A stretch of DNA of 64,000 bases from Azospirillum sp. OGB3 (GTDB lineage Bacteria > Pseudomonadota > Alphaproteobacteria > Azospirillales > Azospirillaceae): assembly GCF_014192915.1 (NCBI RefSeq), contig NZ_JACHYN010000014.1:1-64000 (forward strand), given 5' to 3'. Each line of letters opens with the position of its first letter. The first letter of the stretch is position 1. The notes beneath the pieces are model-generated. The model searched no databases. It saw only the letters and a program-made list of their open reading frames with translations, and was not told the DNA's origin. The translations under genes and the position numbers were made by a program. Shown here in pieces: positions 1 to 10,006 of this stretch.

Positions 1-423
1 AAGCCTTCGAAACTGTTCGTCTCTTACTGCTTGACCGAGATGCTCAAGCGACCCGCGATGCCAGTCCCACTCCGGAACCGGTCCGCGGCCAACGGTCAAA
101 ACCGCCGCCTGCGCATCCCTTCTCACAACACGGTATCAACGATATCCAAGATCCCGCGGCTCCCGGAGAGCCGCAACACCCCGCGCCCAACCCCTTCGAG
201 GAGTGGGCCGCCAGGGCCAGACTGTCTTTTGTGTTCCCGACCCGTCGGCGCCTCGTTGGCGGCCACCGCGTCGGGAGGCGCTTTATATGCGGGGTATCCC
301 GGGGGTGGCAAGCACTTTTTTCATCCCCCGGCGATTTTTCCCCGCTGCCTTTTTCACACGGCGCCTTCGTCGCCGCCCTTTCGTAGAATGCCGATCCCCT
401 TTCCGATGGACCCGTTTCCCTCC
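1..423. other. Upstream region without a confident gene
   Basis: I see no gene I can support here. Two forward frames are open: the sbcD frame from position 1, and another from position 3 to a TAG at about 384-386, which could be the tail of a gene starting before the window. Neither has recognisable motifs, and third-position G+C is weaker than in the genes that follow. A 7-bp perfect hairpin (arms 156-162 and 168-174) has no T run after it. Base composition is less GC-rich than in the neighbouring genes. Confidence 0.3.
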
Positions 424-1680
424 ATGCGCCTTCTTCACACCGCCGACTGGCATCTCGGGCAGACCCTGCACGGCTTCGCGCGCGAGCATGAGCACGCGCG
501 GTTCCTTGACTGGCTTCTCGACCGGCTCGAAGAGCGGGCCGTCGATGCGTTGGTCATCGCCGGAGATGTCTTCGATGGACAGAATCCGCCGATTCCGGCG
601 CTCGGCCTGTTCTACCGGTTCCTGGCCAGGGCCAAGACGCGCTGCCCAGAGCTGGACATCGTGGTGGTCGCCGGCAATCACGACAGCGGCAGCCGGCTTG
701 AGGCGCCCTCCCCCCTGCTGACGGAAATGGGGGTGCGGGTGATCGGCGCCTTGCCGGTGGATGAAGATGGCGCCTTCGCACCGGAGGAGTTGGTGATCCC
801 GCTGACCGGCCGCGACGGGACGGTCGCCGCGCGCTGCGTCGCGGTGCCCTACCTTCGCCCCCCCGACCTGCCGCCGCTGACCGAGAAGGAGATCGCGGCC
901 GGCGTCGACCCGCTCGTCGAAGGGGTGCGCCGGGTCTACGCCGAGGCGGCGGAAGCCGGGCGGCGCGCCTTGCGGCCCGGCGAGGCGCTGATCCTCACCG
1001 GCCATTGCTACATGCGCGACGGCGCCCTGTCCGAACTCAGCGAGCGCAAGATCCTGGGCGGCAACCAGCACGCGCTGCCGGTGGACGTCTTCCCGGAGGA
1101 CGCGGCCTATGTGGCGCTGGGCCACCTGCATCGGGCGCAGGCGGTGGGAAGGCGCGAGTCGGTGCGCTACAGCGGCTCCCCCCTCCCGCTGGCGGTGGAC
1201 GAGGAGCCCTACCCGCATCAGGTGGTGCTGGCCGACGTCGCGGAGGGACGGCTGGCTAATCTTGAATCGCTGCGGGTGCCCCGCTTCGTCGCCATCCGGC
1301 GCGTCCCCGGCGGCGGGCGGTTCGCGGCGCCGGAAGACGCGCTGGCCGCGCTGGCCGCGCTGGAGTTGGACCAGAACCTGCCGCGCGAGGCTTGGCCATA
1401 CGTCGAAGTCTCGGTCGAATTGCCGGCGCCCCGGCCGGCCCTGCGCGAGGAGGTGGTCGCGGCGCTGGCCGGGCGCCCGGCGCGGCTGGTGAAGCTGGCC
1501 CTGCGGCTGACCGGCAGCGGCGAGACGCTGGCCGAATCCGTACCGCTGGCCGATCTGGCGGACCTCGCGCCGGAGGACGTGTTCCTGCGGCTTTACCGCC
1601 GCCATCATGAGGACGACCCGGAACCGGCCTTGCTCGCCGCCTTTCATGAGCTGGTGGCGACCGTTCAGGAGGGTGCGTGA
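424..1680 (+). CDS. sbcD: Exonuclease subunit SbcD
   Basis: Nuclease subunit of the SbcCD complex, the bacterial Mre11-Rad50 counterpart, which cleaves DNA hairpins and processes double-strand ends in the cytoplasm. The 418-residue protein shows the calcineurin-like phosphoesterase motifs in order: HTADWHLG (5-12), GDVFD (47-51), GNHDS (84-88) and GHLH (233-236). The frame is open far upstream, but the family begins at MRLLHTADWH, so ATG 424 is chosen over in-frame ATGs at 388 and 406. It is translationally coupled to sbcC: its TGA shares one base with the sbcC ATG. Identity is very secure; the exact start is slightly less so because no strong Shine-Dalgarno precedes it. Confidence 0.96.
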   Translation: MRLLHTADWHLGQTLHGFAREHEHARFLDWLLDRLEERAVDALVIAGDVFDGQNPPIPALGLFYRFLARAKTRCPELDIVVVAGNHDSGSRLEAPSPLLTEMGVRVIGALPVDEDGAFAPEELVIPLTGRDGTVAARCVAVPYLRPPDLPPLTEKEIAAGVDPLVEGVRRVYAEAAEAGRRALRPGEALILTGHCYMRDGALSELSERKILGGNQHALPVDVFPEDAAYVALGHLHRAQAVGRRESVRYSGSPLPLAVDEEPYPHQVVLADVAEGRLANLESLRVPRFVAIRRVPGGGRFAAPEDALAALAALELDQNLPREAWPYVEVSVELPAPRPALREEVVAALAGRPARLVKLALRLTGSGETLAESVPLADLADLAPEDVFLRLYRRHHEDDPEPALLAAFHELVATVQEGA

Positions 1681-4600
1681 TGCGGATTCTGGCGGTTCGC
1701 GGCTGCAATCTGGCCAGCCTGGACGGGACCTTCGCCGTGGAACTGGCCGGAGGGCCGCTGCGCCACGCCGGCCTGTTCGCCATCACCGGCCCGACCGGGG
1801 CGGGCAAGAGCACCATCCTGGACGCTCTGTGCCTCGCCTTGTTCGACCGGATGCCGCGGCTGCCGGACGGGCGCGGCGTGGCGCTGGGCGCCAACGGCGA
1901 CACCGACGCCATCAGCACCACCGACGTGCGCAGCGTCCTGCGCCGCGGCGCCGGGTCCGGTTGGGCCGAGGTGGATTTCGCCGGGCTCGACGGCGCCGCC
2001 TACCGGGCGCGCTGGGAGCTGCGGCGGGCGCGGCAGAACGCGCGCGGCCAGTTGCAGAAACAGACGATGAGCCTGACCGCGCTGGCCGACGGCAAGCGGC
2101 TGGGCGACGGCAAGACCAGCGTGCTGGACGAGATTTCCACCCGGCTGGGGCTGAGCTTCGAGCAATTCCGCCGCGCCGTCCTGCTGGCCCAGGGCGATTT
2201 CGCCAATTTCCTCAAGGCCCCGGCCACGGAGCGCTCCGCCCTGCTGGAGCTGCTGACCGGGACCGAGATCTACTCCCGCATCTCCGTCGCCGCGCACGAG
2301 CGCTCCCGGGAGGAGCAGCGGGCGCTGGAGGCGCTGGAGGCGCAATGCGCGGGCATCGGCGTGCTGACCGACGACGAGCGCGCCGCCCTGGACGCCGAGG
2401 CCGGTGCGGCGGCCGAGGCCGTCCGGCGGGAGGAGATGGCGTTCGAGGAGGCCCGCGCCGCCGTCTCCTGGCATGAGCAGGACGCCCGGCTGGCCAAGGC
2501 GGAAACCGACGCCACCGCGGCGAGTTTGCGGGCCGAGAAGGTCTGGCAGGAGGCCGCGGCGCGACGGGAGGAGGCCGCGCTGCTGCGCCGTCTCCAGCCC
2601 TTGCGGACGCGGTTGAGCGAAGCGGACCGCTGCGCCGCGGCGGCGTCGGAAGCCGGGGAGGCTCTGGTCCGGACCCAGGCCGCGGTGACCGAGGCGCAGG
2701 ACCGGCTGGTCCAGGCCGAGGCGCGCCATCGCGAGGTGCGCGGCGCCTACGAGACGGCCCGCGGCGCCATCGACGCCGCCGAACCGGAGTTGGAGCGGGC
2801 CGCCGCCCTGGACGCCGAGATCGCCGCGTTGGCCGGCCAACAGGTTTCAGCGCTCGCCGACGCCGCAACGGCTGAGGCTGGCGCCAAGGGTATCGGGGAG
2901 AACTGGAGCGCCATCCGGACGGCACTTGAACAGGCCCGCACCGATTCGGCGGATCGGGAGGGCTGGCTGGCTGGCCAAGCGGCGCTGTTGCCGGTTGCCG
3001 ACCAGTGGGCGCGCTGGGATGCGCTGCTGCTGCGTCACCGCGATTCGGCAAGAGCCGTGCGGGAAGCGGAGGCGGAAGCCGGCCGTGCCGCCACGGAGGC
3101 AATGGCCCACGAGGCGGAGTTGGACCGCCTCTCCGCCGTCCGGCGGGACGCCGCCGCGCGGCGGGATGCGGCGGAACTGGCGCTGTCCGCGTTGAAGGCC
3201 GAGGCGGTGGAGTCGCTGGATGCCCTGCGCGGGCGCCGCACGGCGCTTGCGGAACGGCGTGATGGGCTGGCGGCTTTGACACAGCTGGCGGAGCGGACCG
3301 CAAGGCTGGCCGCCGACGCCGCGGGGGCCGAGACGGAACGGGAGCAGCAGCGCACGGCGGCTGCGGACGGGGAGGCCCGTGCGGCAGCGGCGAAAGCACG
3401 GCTGGAGCAACGCCGGGAGGCGTTGACGGAGGCGGACGCCACCCTGCACCGCCTGCGTCTCGCCCGCAGCGAGGATGTCGCGTCGCTGCGCGCTCAACTG
3501 GCGGAGGGCGAGTCCTGCCCGGTCTGCGGCGCCACGGAGCATCCCTGGGGAGGCGGGCACACCCCGCTCGACCGACTGGCCGAGGATCAGGAGCGCCACG
3601 TCGCCGCCCTGCGCGCCGAAGTGACCGGGCTGGCCACGGAGCACGGCGCTCACAGCGCCGCGGCGAAGGCGGCGCGCGAACGCGCGACGGCTCTGGATGG
3701 ACGGCTGGCCGCCCTGGTGGCGGAGCGGGCGACCGTGGCGGAGCGCTGGGCGGAGCGGGCGACGGCCTTCGGGCTGCCCGCCGAACCGGACATGGAGACC
3801 GTCACCCGGCGGCTGGCCGGCGTGGACGCGGAACTGGCGGAGGCCGGGCGTGCCGAGGCCGGGGCGCTGGACCATAAGGCGCGGATCGACGCCGCGGTGC
3901 AGACCTGCCGGGAGCGGGACGCGGCGCTGACCGAGGCGGAGCGGGCGATCGAGGCGCGGAGCCGCCAGCGGGACGCCGCCCGCCACGCCGAATCCCTGGC
4001 CGTGGCGCGACGCGATCAGGCGGCGGACACGCGGGCCGCGGCACGGGCGGAGCTGGCCCAGCCTTTCGCCGGGCTGATCGACTGGAGCAACGCGCTGGAC
4101 AGCGATCCCGACGGATTCCGCGAGAGCACCGGCAGGCGGGTCGCCGAGGTTCTGCGCCAGCGTGAGGGATTGGCCCAGGCCCTGCGCGACGTGGAGACCC
4201 TGGAGCGTCAAGCCGGCGCCAAGGCGGCGGAGCTGGAGGGGGCGCGGCAGGCCGAGCAGGCGGCGCGGCGGCGGTGCGAGGGGTTGGCCGCAGCGCTGGA
4301 GGATCGGCGCACGGCGCGGGCATCCCTGTTGGGCGGACGGGCGGTGGCCGCGGTGAAGAAGGAGCTGACCGAAGCCTGCCGGCGAACCGAGGCCCTGGTC
4401 GAACAGGCCACCGTCGCCCGGCAGGACGCGGCGGCCCGCCTGTCGGGGGCGGAGCAGACCGTCGCCACGCGCGGCGACACCGCCCGCCGCTGCGCCGCCG
4501 AGGCGGAGCGCGCGGCCGACGCCCTGGCCGCCGCGGCAGAGCGCTGCGGCGTAACCGTGGAGGCGGCGCGCGCCCATCTGGTCCGGGACGAGGACTGGCT

Positions 4601-5447
4601 GGCCGGGGAGGAGCGGGCTTTGGCCGCCCTCGAGTCGGCGCGGCGCGAGGACGCGCTTCGGGCGGCGGAGCGGACGCGGACGCGGCAGGAGCATCACGCC
4701 GCCGGACACCCCGCCCTCGACGCCGAGGAGGCCGGCGGGGCCGTCGCCGAGAGGGGACGGCGCCTTCAGGAGGCCCGCGACCGGCTGGGTGAGGCCCAGG
4801 CCCGGCTGCGCGCCGACACGGAGAACCGGGGGCGCCTCGCCGCCGTACTCGACCGGGTGGAGGCGCAGCGCAGGGCGCAGGGGCTGTGGGCGACCATGGC
4901 GCAGCTCATCGGCTCCGCCGACGGGCGGAAGCTGCGCAACTTCGCCCAGAGCCTCAGTCTGGACCTGCTTCTTGTGCAAGCGAACCGCTATCTGGCGGAA
5001 CTCGCCCGCCGTTACCGGCTGGAGCGGGTCGGCGGGGCCGACCTGGAGATCCAGGTGGTGGACGGCGAGATGGGCGACGAGCGGCGCGGGGTGCACAGCC
5101 TGTCCGGCGGTGAGATGTTCCTGGTGTCGCTGGCCCTGGCGCTCGGCCTGTCGGCCATGGCGGGGGGCGGGGGCGGCGGCGGAATCGGCACGCTGTTCAT
5201 CGACGAGGGGTTCGGCACGCTGGACCCCGGCAGCCTGGATCTGGCGCTGTCCTGCCTGGAGGCCCTTCAGGCCACCGGGCGGCAAGTCGGCGTCATCAGC
5301 CATGTTCCGGCGCTGGTGGAGCGGATCGGCGTGCAGGTGCGCGTCACTCCGCAGGGGGGAGGGCGCAGCGCCGTGACCGTGACCCGCGGGACGCTGGGGG
5401 CGCCGTCGCCGGACGCGGCGACGCGGGAATTGCTGTTGCCCTTGTAA
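1680..5447 (+). CDS. sbcC: Exonuclease subunit SbcC
   Basis: ATPase and coiled-coil partner of SbcD (SMC/Rad50 family). The 1255-residue protein has a Walker A box GPTGAGKS (37-44), two long Ala/Glu/Arg-rich coiled-coil arms, a zinc hook CPVC (C613 and C616) at their midpoint, an ABC signature SLSGGEM (about 1140-1146) and Walker B LFIDEG (1172-1177). Length is a little above that of E. coli SbcC. A run of eight glycines lies between signature and Walker B, where enteric proteins have a short polar linker. The ATG at 1680 overlaps the sbcD stop by one base. The gene ends facing the convergent protease gene. Confidence 0.96.
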   Translation: MRILAVRGCNLASLDGTFAVELAGGPLRHAGLFAITGPTGAGKSTILDALCLALFDRMPRLPDGRGVALGANGDTDAISTTDVRSVLRRGAGSGWAEVDFAGLDGAAYRARWELRRARQNARGQLQKQTMSLTALADGKRLGDGKTSVLDEISTRLGLSFEQFRRAVLLAQGDFANFLKAPATERSALLELLTGTEIYSRISVAAHERSREEQRALEALEAQCAGIGVLTDDERAALDAEAGAAAEAVRREEMAFEEARAAVSWHEQDARLAKAETDATAASLRAEKVWQEAAARREEAALLRRLQPLRTRLSEADRCAAAASEAGEALVRTQAAVTEAQDRLVQAEARHREVRGAYETARGAIDAAEPELERAAALDAEIAALAGQQVSALADAATAEAGAKGIGENWSAIRTALEQARTDSADREGWLAGQAALLPVADQWARWDALLLRHRDSARAVREAEAEAGRAATEAMAHEAELDRLSAVRRDAAARRDAAELALSALKAEAVESLDALRGRRTALAERRDGLAALTQLAERTARLAADAAGAETEREQQRTAAADGEARAAAAKARLEQRREALTEADATLHRLRLARSEDVASLRAQLAEGESCPVCGATEHPWGGGHTPLDRLAEDQERHVAALRAEVTGLATEHGAHSAAAKAARERATALDGRLAALVAERATVAERWAERATAFGLPAEPDMETVTRRLAGVDAELAEAGRAEAGALDHKARIDAAVQTCRERDAALTEAERAIEARSRQRDAARHAESLAVARRDQAADTRAAARAELAQPFAGLIDWSNALDSDPDGFRESTGRRVAEVLRQREGLAQALRDVETLERQAGAKAAELEGARQAEQAARRRCEGLAAALEDRRTARASLLGGRAVAAVKKELTEACRRTEALVEQATVARQDAAARLSGAEQTVATRGDTARRCAAEAERAADALAAAAERCGVTVEAARAHLVRDEDWLAGEERALAALESARREDALRAAERTRTRQEHHAAGHPALDAEEAGGAVAERGRRLQEARDRLGEAQARLRADTENRGRLAAVLDRVEAQRRAQGLWATMAQLIGSADGRKLRNFAQSLSLDLLLVQANRYLAELARRYRLERVGGADLEIQVVDGEMGDERRGVHSLSGGEMFLVSLALALGLSAMAGGGGGGGIGTLFIDEGFGTLDPGSLDLALSCLEALQATGRQVGVISHVPALVERIGVQVRVTPQGGGRSAVTVTRGTLGAPSPDAATRELLLPL

Positions 5448-5503
5448 GGCGTTTCAGCGCAAGGCGTTCCAGCCGGCCTTGAATCACCACGGGGTCATCG
5501 AGA

Positions 5504-5542
5504 CACGGAGATAAGCCCTCTCCATGGTCTTGTGTCTCCGTG
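5504..5542. terminator. Inverted repeat between convergent genes
   Basis: CACGGAGA (5504-5511) and TCTCCGTG (5535-5542) form an 8-bp dyad between the ends of sbcC and the protease gene. A partial further copy of the same sequence lies at about 5485-5492. It may act as a bidirectional terminator, although there is no T run. Confidence 0.35.
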
Positions 5543-5553
5543 GTGAAGAGGCG

Positions 5554-6789
5554 TCAGGCCAGACGGAAGGCCAGATAGCTGTCGGCACCGACCTGCCCCG
5601 GCATGGTGATGACCGAACCGACGGCTTTTCCGGTGAAGGTGATGCTGCCGTCGATGGTGCCGTTGCCGTCGAAGTCGATGTGCGCCGTGGCACCCTTGAA
5701 CCCCTCGGCGCCCGCCATGGATGCCCAGGTGAGCGTCGACACCCCCTCCTTCCATCCCCAGGCGGTGGCCCACTCGTTCGGTTCGAAATCGGTGATGGTG
5801 GACCAGGTCACGCCTCCACCACGCCCGTCCAGGAAGAAGGTGTCGGTGCCGGCCCCTCCGGTCAGGAAGTTCGAGCCCGTGCCGCCATCCAGAACGTCGT
5901 CGCCGCCTTTGCCGTCCGCCGCGTCGTCACCGCCGCCCAGGTTGAAGAAATCGCCAACGTCGCTGCCGACGATGATCTCGATGGTCTTGGTGCCGAGAAA
6001 GAGGTTCTTCACCGTGACGACCGGGCCGACATAGATCTCCATCTGCACCTCGCGGCTGGACGTGCCGTCGCTCACCACGGCGCGCCGCTCCGATTCGGGG
6101 GCCGGCGGGGCGTTCGAGATGTAGGAGTCGTTGGCCGTCAGGGCGTCCTTGAGCCAATAGGCGTGGCCGCCAAGCGCGGTGGCCCCGACGGCGGTCGACA
6201 CGACGCCGACGGCAAGAACCTTCTCTCCGGAACTGTAGTAGATCGGCCCTCCGGAATTCCCGGGATTGATCTCCAGGTCGCCGTTCACGTAGTAGACCGA
6301 ATCGACGCTCGACCGGCGGATGCTGCCGCTGTCGAAGGTCTCGTAACGCCCGTACTTGGTGGGATAGCCTAGGACATTGGCCGGGCCGCCGCCGTAGGCC
6401 CAGTCGATCCCGAAATAGCCGTAGGTGTCGCCGATGGGTTGGGACAGGGTGAGCAGGGCGACGTCGATCTCCGATCCGCTCTGGGTGTTCCGGTAGAAGT
6501 CGCCGGTGAAGAGCTTGCCGTCCGAATCCGGGTCGAAATTGGTGAAGAACTGGGATTTGGCGACGCCGTAGGCGACGTTGTCCGACTTGCTGGGATTGTA
6601 GGACGGGTAGATCTTCAGGCTGCTCGGCTTGCCGCCGAGAGCGGCGTTGTAGACGACGTGGGACGCGGTGACGACGTCGTTGCGGCCGACGAGGAAGCCC
6701 GAGCCGACGTATGTCCGGCTTCCCCACGTGGCTTCGATCGAGACCACGGCGCGCGCCGGGTAGAGATCGTCATCAACCCTGTACGACAT
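5554..6789 (-). CDS. Secreted trypsin-like serine protease with RTX tail
   Basis: A predicted extracellular serine endopeptidase of 411 residues. The catalytic triad can be read as TASH (His44), EIDVALL (Asp109) and the GNSGGP loop (Ser179). Residues about 284-326 hold glycine/aspartate nonapeptide-like repeats (GGGDD, GKGGDD, DGGTG, GGAGTD) typical of calcium-binding RTX segments. There is no N-terminal signal peptide, which fits type I secretion through a C-terminal signal, although no type I exporter is visible here. The start at 6789 is preferred over one at 6843 because AAAGGA stands just upstream. The gene is a single unit converging on sbcC. Substrate is unknown. Confidence 0.85.
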   Translation of the reverse strand: MSYRVDDDLYPARAVVSIEATWGSRTYVGSGFLVGRNDVVTASHVVYNAALGGKPSSLKIYPSYNPSKSDNVAYGVAKSQFFTNFDPDSDGKLFTGDFYRNTQSGSEIDVALLTLSQPIGDTYGYFGIDWAYGGGPANVLGYPTKYGRYETFDSGSIRRSSVDSVYYVNGDLEINPGNSGGPIYYSSGEKVLAVGVVSTAVGATALGGHAYWLKDALTANDSYISNAPPAPESERRAVVSDGTSSREVQMEIYVGPVVTVKNLFLGTKTIEIIVGSDVGDFFNLGGGDDAADGKGGDDVLDGGTGSNFLTGGAGTDTFFLDGRGGGVTWSTITDFEPNEWATAWGWKEGVSTLTWASMAGAEGFKGATAHIDFDGNGTIDGSITFTGKAVGSVITMPGQVGADSYLAFRLA

Positions 6790-6934
6790 TGGAACCGGTC
6801 CTTTCGCGGCATCCGTTGCGGGAATCGCGGCGGACGGCTGCAACCAGTGGACAATGTCACGTCTTGCCGGTGTCTTTCAACGGTGCACAGTGCATCCGCG
6901 GTTGAATCCGTCCCCGACACACGACCGCAACCCC

Positions 6935-7906
6935 TCAGCCGCGGACCGGGCGCAGGACGAGGTGCTTGTTCGACGGCACGGCCGGCGCCGACGGACGCAG
7001 GACGAGTCCCTTGGACGTCGGTTCGATGTTCGCGTCGGGATAGACGGCCATCACGTCCTTCAAGGCCTCTTTCAGGCGGAAGGCGAGGACGCGGTGTTCG
7101 CTGACCGAACCGAAATGCTGCGACAGGGCGTGCCAGGGAACCACCGTCTGCTTGTCCAGCCGGTGCAGGCGGTGAACCAGCCACACATAGGCGTCGAGCG
7201 CCAGAGCGGAGTTCTTCAGCTTGGCGATGGCGTGCTCGTCGAGCGGGACCGCGTGTTCCATCAGATGCTCGAAGAAGCTCTGGGTCAGGCGGACGAAGCG
7301 CACCCACTCGCCGCCGGTGCGGAACAGGTCGGGCGTGTCCTCCTCGTCCCGCCACAGCTTGATGCCGTCGATCAGGCGCTGGTCGGAGATCTCCGCCGTC
7401 GAGGGGCCGGTGGTGGTGCGTAGGGTGAACTCGCTACGGGCGATCCGCAGCACCTGCTCGCGCACCGGCTTGTAGTTGCCGCGCTCGCCGCCCGTCGGGG
7501 CCAGCCCGAGACGGCGCAGCCACGCGCTCATGCTCGGCCCCAGATCGACGTGGGCGCTGCGCGTCTTGCGGGCCTCGGTCTGCAGGTAGATCATGATCAG
7601 GCGCGCCTTGGCCCCGTAGGGAACGCCGACGTCCAGAACCGTGCCGTCGCGCAGCGGCAGGATGCCGGGACGGACAACGAGCTGGTATTTGCCGTTGTTG
7701 CGCACCCAGGGGGCGGTCTCGTCCTTGGGCTTGCGGTGCGGCAGCGAGGCCTGGCAGAAGCCGGCGTGGAGATAGCCGATCGCGTCCATCTCGTTGGACA
7801 GCGCTTCATGGGCCATCATCACACGGCGGCGCTCCTTGGGGTCTTCGGTGCGGGCAAGAACCGCCTCGAATCCCTCCAGGGTAAGCTGCTCGTGGATTTT
7901 CGCCAT
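6935..7906 (-). CDS. repA: Plasmid replication initiator RepA
   Basis: Replication initiator expected to bind the iterons just upstream and open the origin. The 323-residue protein resembles the plasmid RepA group common in alphaproteobacterial megaplasmids, with the segment QLVVRPGILPLRDG and a later winged-helix-like region (SFFEHLMEHAVPLDEHAI). It is read away from the origin, divergently from parA, across about 1.1 kb of repeats. ATG 7906 is preferred over the in-frame start at 7933 because GGAGGGG precedes it at good spacing. Family assignment rests on recognition of the sequence type and on context; domain edges cannot be fixed by eye. Confidence 0.85.
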   Translation of the reverse strand: MAKIHEQLTLEGFEAVLARTEDPKERRRVMMAHEALSNEMDAIGYLHAGFCQASLPHRKPKDETAPWVRNNGKYQLVVRPGILPLRDGTVLDVGVPYGAKARLIMIYLQTEARKTRSAHVDLGPSMSAWLRRLGLAPTGGERGNYKPVREQVLRIARSEFTLRTTTGPSTAEISDQRLIDGIKLWRDEEDTPDLFRTGGEWVRFVRLTQSFFEHLMEHAVPLDEHAIAKLKNSALALDAYVWLVHRLHRLDKQTVVPWHALSQHFGSVSEHRVLAFRLKEALKDVMAVYPDANIEPTSKGLVLRPSAPAVPSNKHLVLRPVRG

Positions 7907-7993
7907 GGGACCCCTCCGGCCTCGTTCGGTCACGTTCCTGTCATTTCAGAAAACACAAAATGTGGTGGCTGTGAAGCGCGTCCATCCCACGAA

Positions 7994-8760
7994 TCGCTGA
8001 AGTTGCAACGGAAGCTGCAGATTCCGACTCAACTTCAGCGAAGCGGCCTTTTGCTGCCTGGCCCCCCCTGCCATGCCGGCAACCGCCGAGCCAACGTTTC
8101 AAAATCAGCGTCGCCAACGGAGCGCCCAGGGCCGGACAGCCGCTTGTCCACAGCCGGACGGGCTTGTCCACGCTGAGTTGGAATCGCAGCGGGCGAAACC
8201 GGCCGGATCGGCTCGCTGATTCCGCAACGGCGGGCACGCCGAAGTCGCAACGGGGACTCGCTCGTCCACGCTGAAGACGAGTCACGAAAGGCGGTTATCC
8301 ACGCTGAACTCGCAACCATGTCCTATATGAGTCCCTATAGGATTCTCCGGTTAGACCGGTTGCGCGGGTGCTGGCGCGACCCCCTTCGCTGAAAACGCAA
8401 CGTCGGCAGGGGCGGAGAATCGCCAACCGGGCATTCGAGGGTGATCCGGACCCCCATCCTCCACCGGGGCGAGCATCACCCCTGGTCAAGGGTTCCAGGC
8501 CAGGACCGTCAACTGTCAACCAAACCCGACGCTGAATTTGATACAAAGGCGACTCGGGTCCAACGCTGAATTGGTAACATTCGACTCGGAAACCCAAGGC
8601 TTTCCAGGGCTTAGCCGACTCGGCGAGTCTCGCGCAGATCTTGTAACGCCAGCGCAAACCGACGAATCGGCATACGACGCTGAATTTGAAACAGCGGACT
8701 CCAGGCGATTCAAGGGCCGAATCGAAACCACTCCCCGCTACCAACGCTGAATTGGTAACG
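7994..8760. repeat. Iteron array of the replication origin
   Basis: Repeated copies of a 17-mer close to ACGCTGAATTTGAAACG. The best copies are at 8529-8545, 8563-8579 (34 bp apart), 8677-8693 and 8744-8760. More diverged copies in the same direction are at 7994-8010, 8170-8186, 8213-8229, 8236-8252, 8268-8284, 8301-8317 and 8386-8402. Two are reversed: about 8027-8040 and 8095-8111. Non-coding, between repA and parA. The array is probably bound by RepA. Spacing is irregular, with a repeat-free gap at about 8403-8528. Confidence 0.85.
8144..8303 (+). other. DnaA-box-like sites fused to iterons
   Basis: TTGTCCACA (8144-8152), TTGTCCACG (8164-8172) and TTATCCACG (8295-8303) each differ from the consensus TTATCCACA by one or two bases. 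The last two run directly into an iteron, sharing their final ACG with its first bases; CTCGTCCACGCTGAA at about 8261-8275 is a weaker third case. The layout suggests joint loading of DnaA and RepA. Confidence 0.6.
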
Positions 8761-8865
8761 CTTTGGAAAATGGGCTTGACGGGGTCCGGATCGATTCGCC
8801 TCCGGAATGGTTTTCCGCCGCTCGCAGAGGCCGGTAGAAGCCATCAGATTCTATGACCATAGTCC

Positions 8866-8881
8866 CATACGACGTCGCATG
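8866..8881. promoter_or_regulatory. Candidate parS palindrome (copy 1)
   Basis: CATACGACGTCGCATG is a 16-bp palindrome with one mismatched pair, about 105 bp before parA. A perfect version occurs at 30549-30564. Position and symmetry suit a ParB centromere site; this is inferred. Confidence 0.5.
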
Positions 8882-8899
8882 ACCCCTCCTCCCACCGCC

Positions 8900-8945
8900 A
8901 TTTGACGCAATTTGGCGCGCTCCGGCTTGACCAGTTGCGTCAAAT
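8900..8945. promoter_or_regulatory. Inverted repeat operator upstream of parA
   Basis: ATTTGACGCAA (8900-8910) and TTGCGTCAAAT (8935-8945) form a perfect 11-bp inverted repeat with a 24-bp spacer, ending 41 bp before the parA start. The gapped dyad fits an autoregulatory operator for ParA, whose N-terminus looks like a helix-turn-helix domain. The same 9-bp core recurs at 9782-9790 and 11456-11464. Confidence 0.55.
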
Positions 8946-8986
8946 TTTGCAAGAAAGGACCACACACAGGGAAAGCCGGAGGCCCG

Positions 8987-9995
<1,009 letters not shown>

Positions 9996-10006
<11 letters not shown>

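Noticed and set aside
31-423. N-terminal extension of SbcD of about 131 residues
   Set aside because: The family begins at MRLLHTADWH. The upstream residues lack motifs and have a less biased third codon position.
8027-8040. Separate promoter for repA within the reversed repeat
   Set aside because: The sequence is better explained as a reversed iteron; no paired -35 and -10 elements were found.
7994-8760. CRISPR-like array
   Set aside because: The repeats are 17 bp, of variable spacing, present on both strands, and flanked by repA and parA with no cas genes; they are origin iterons.
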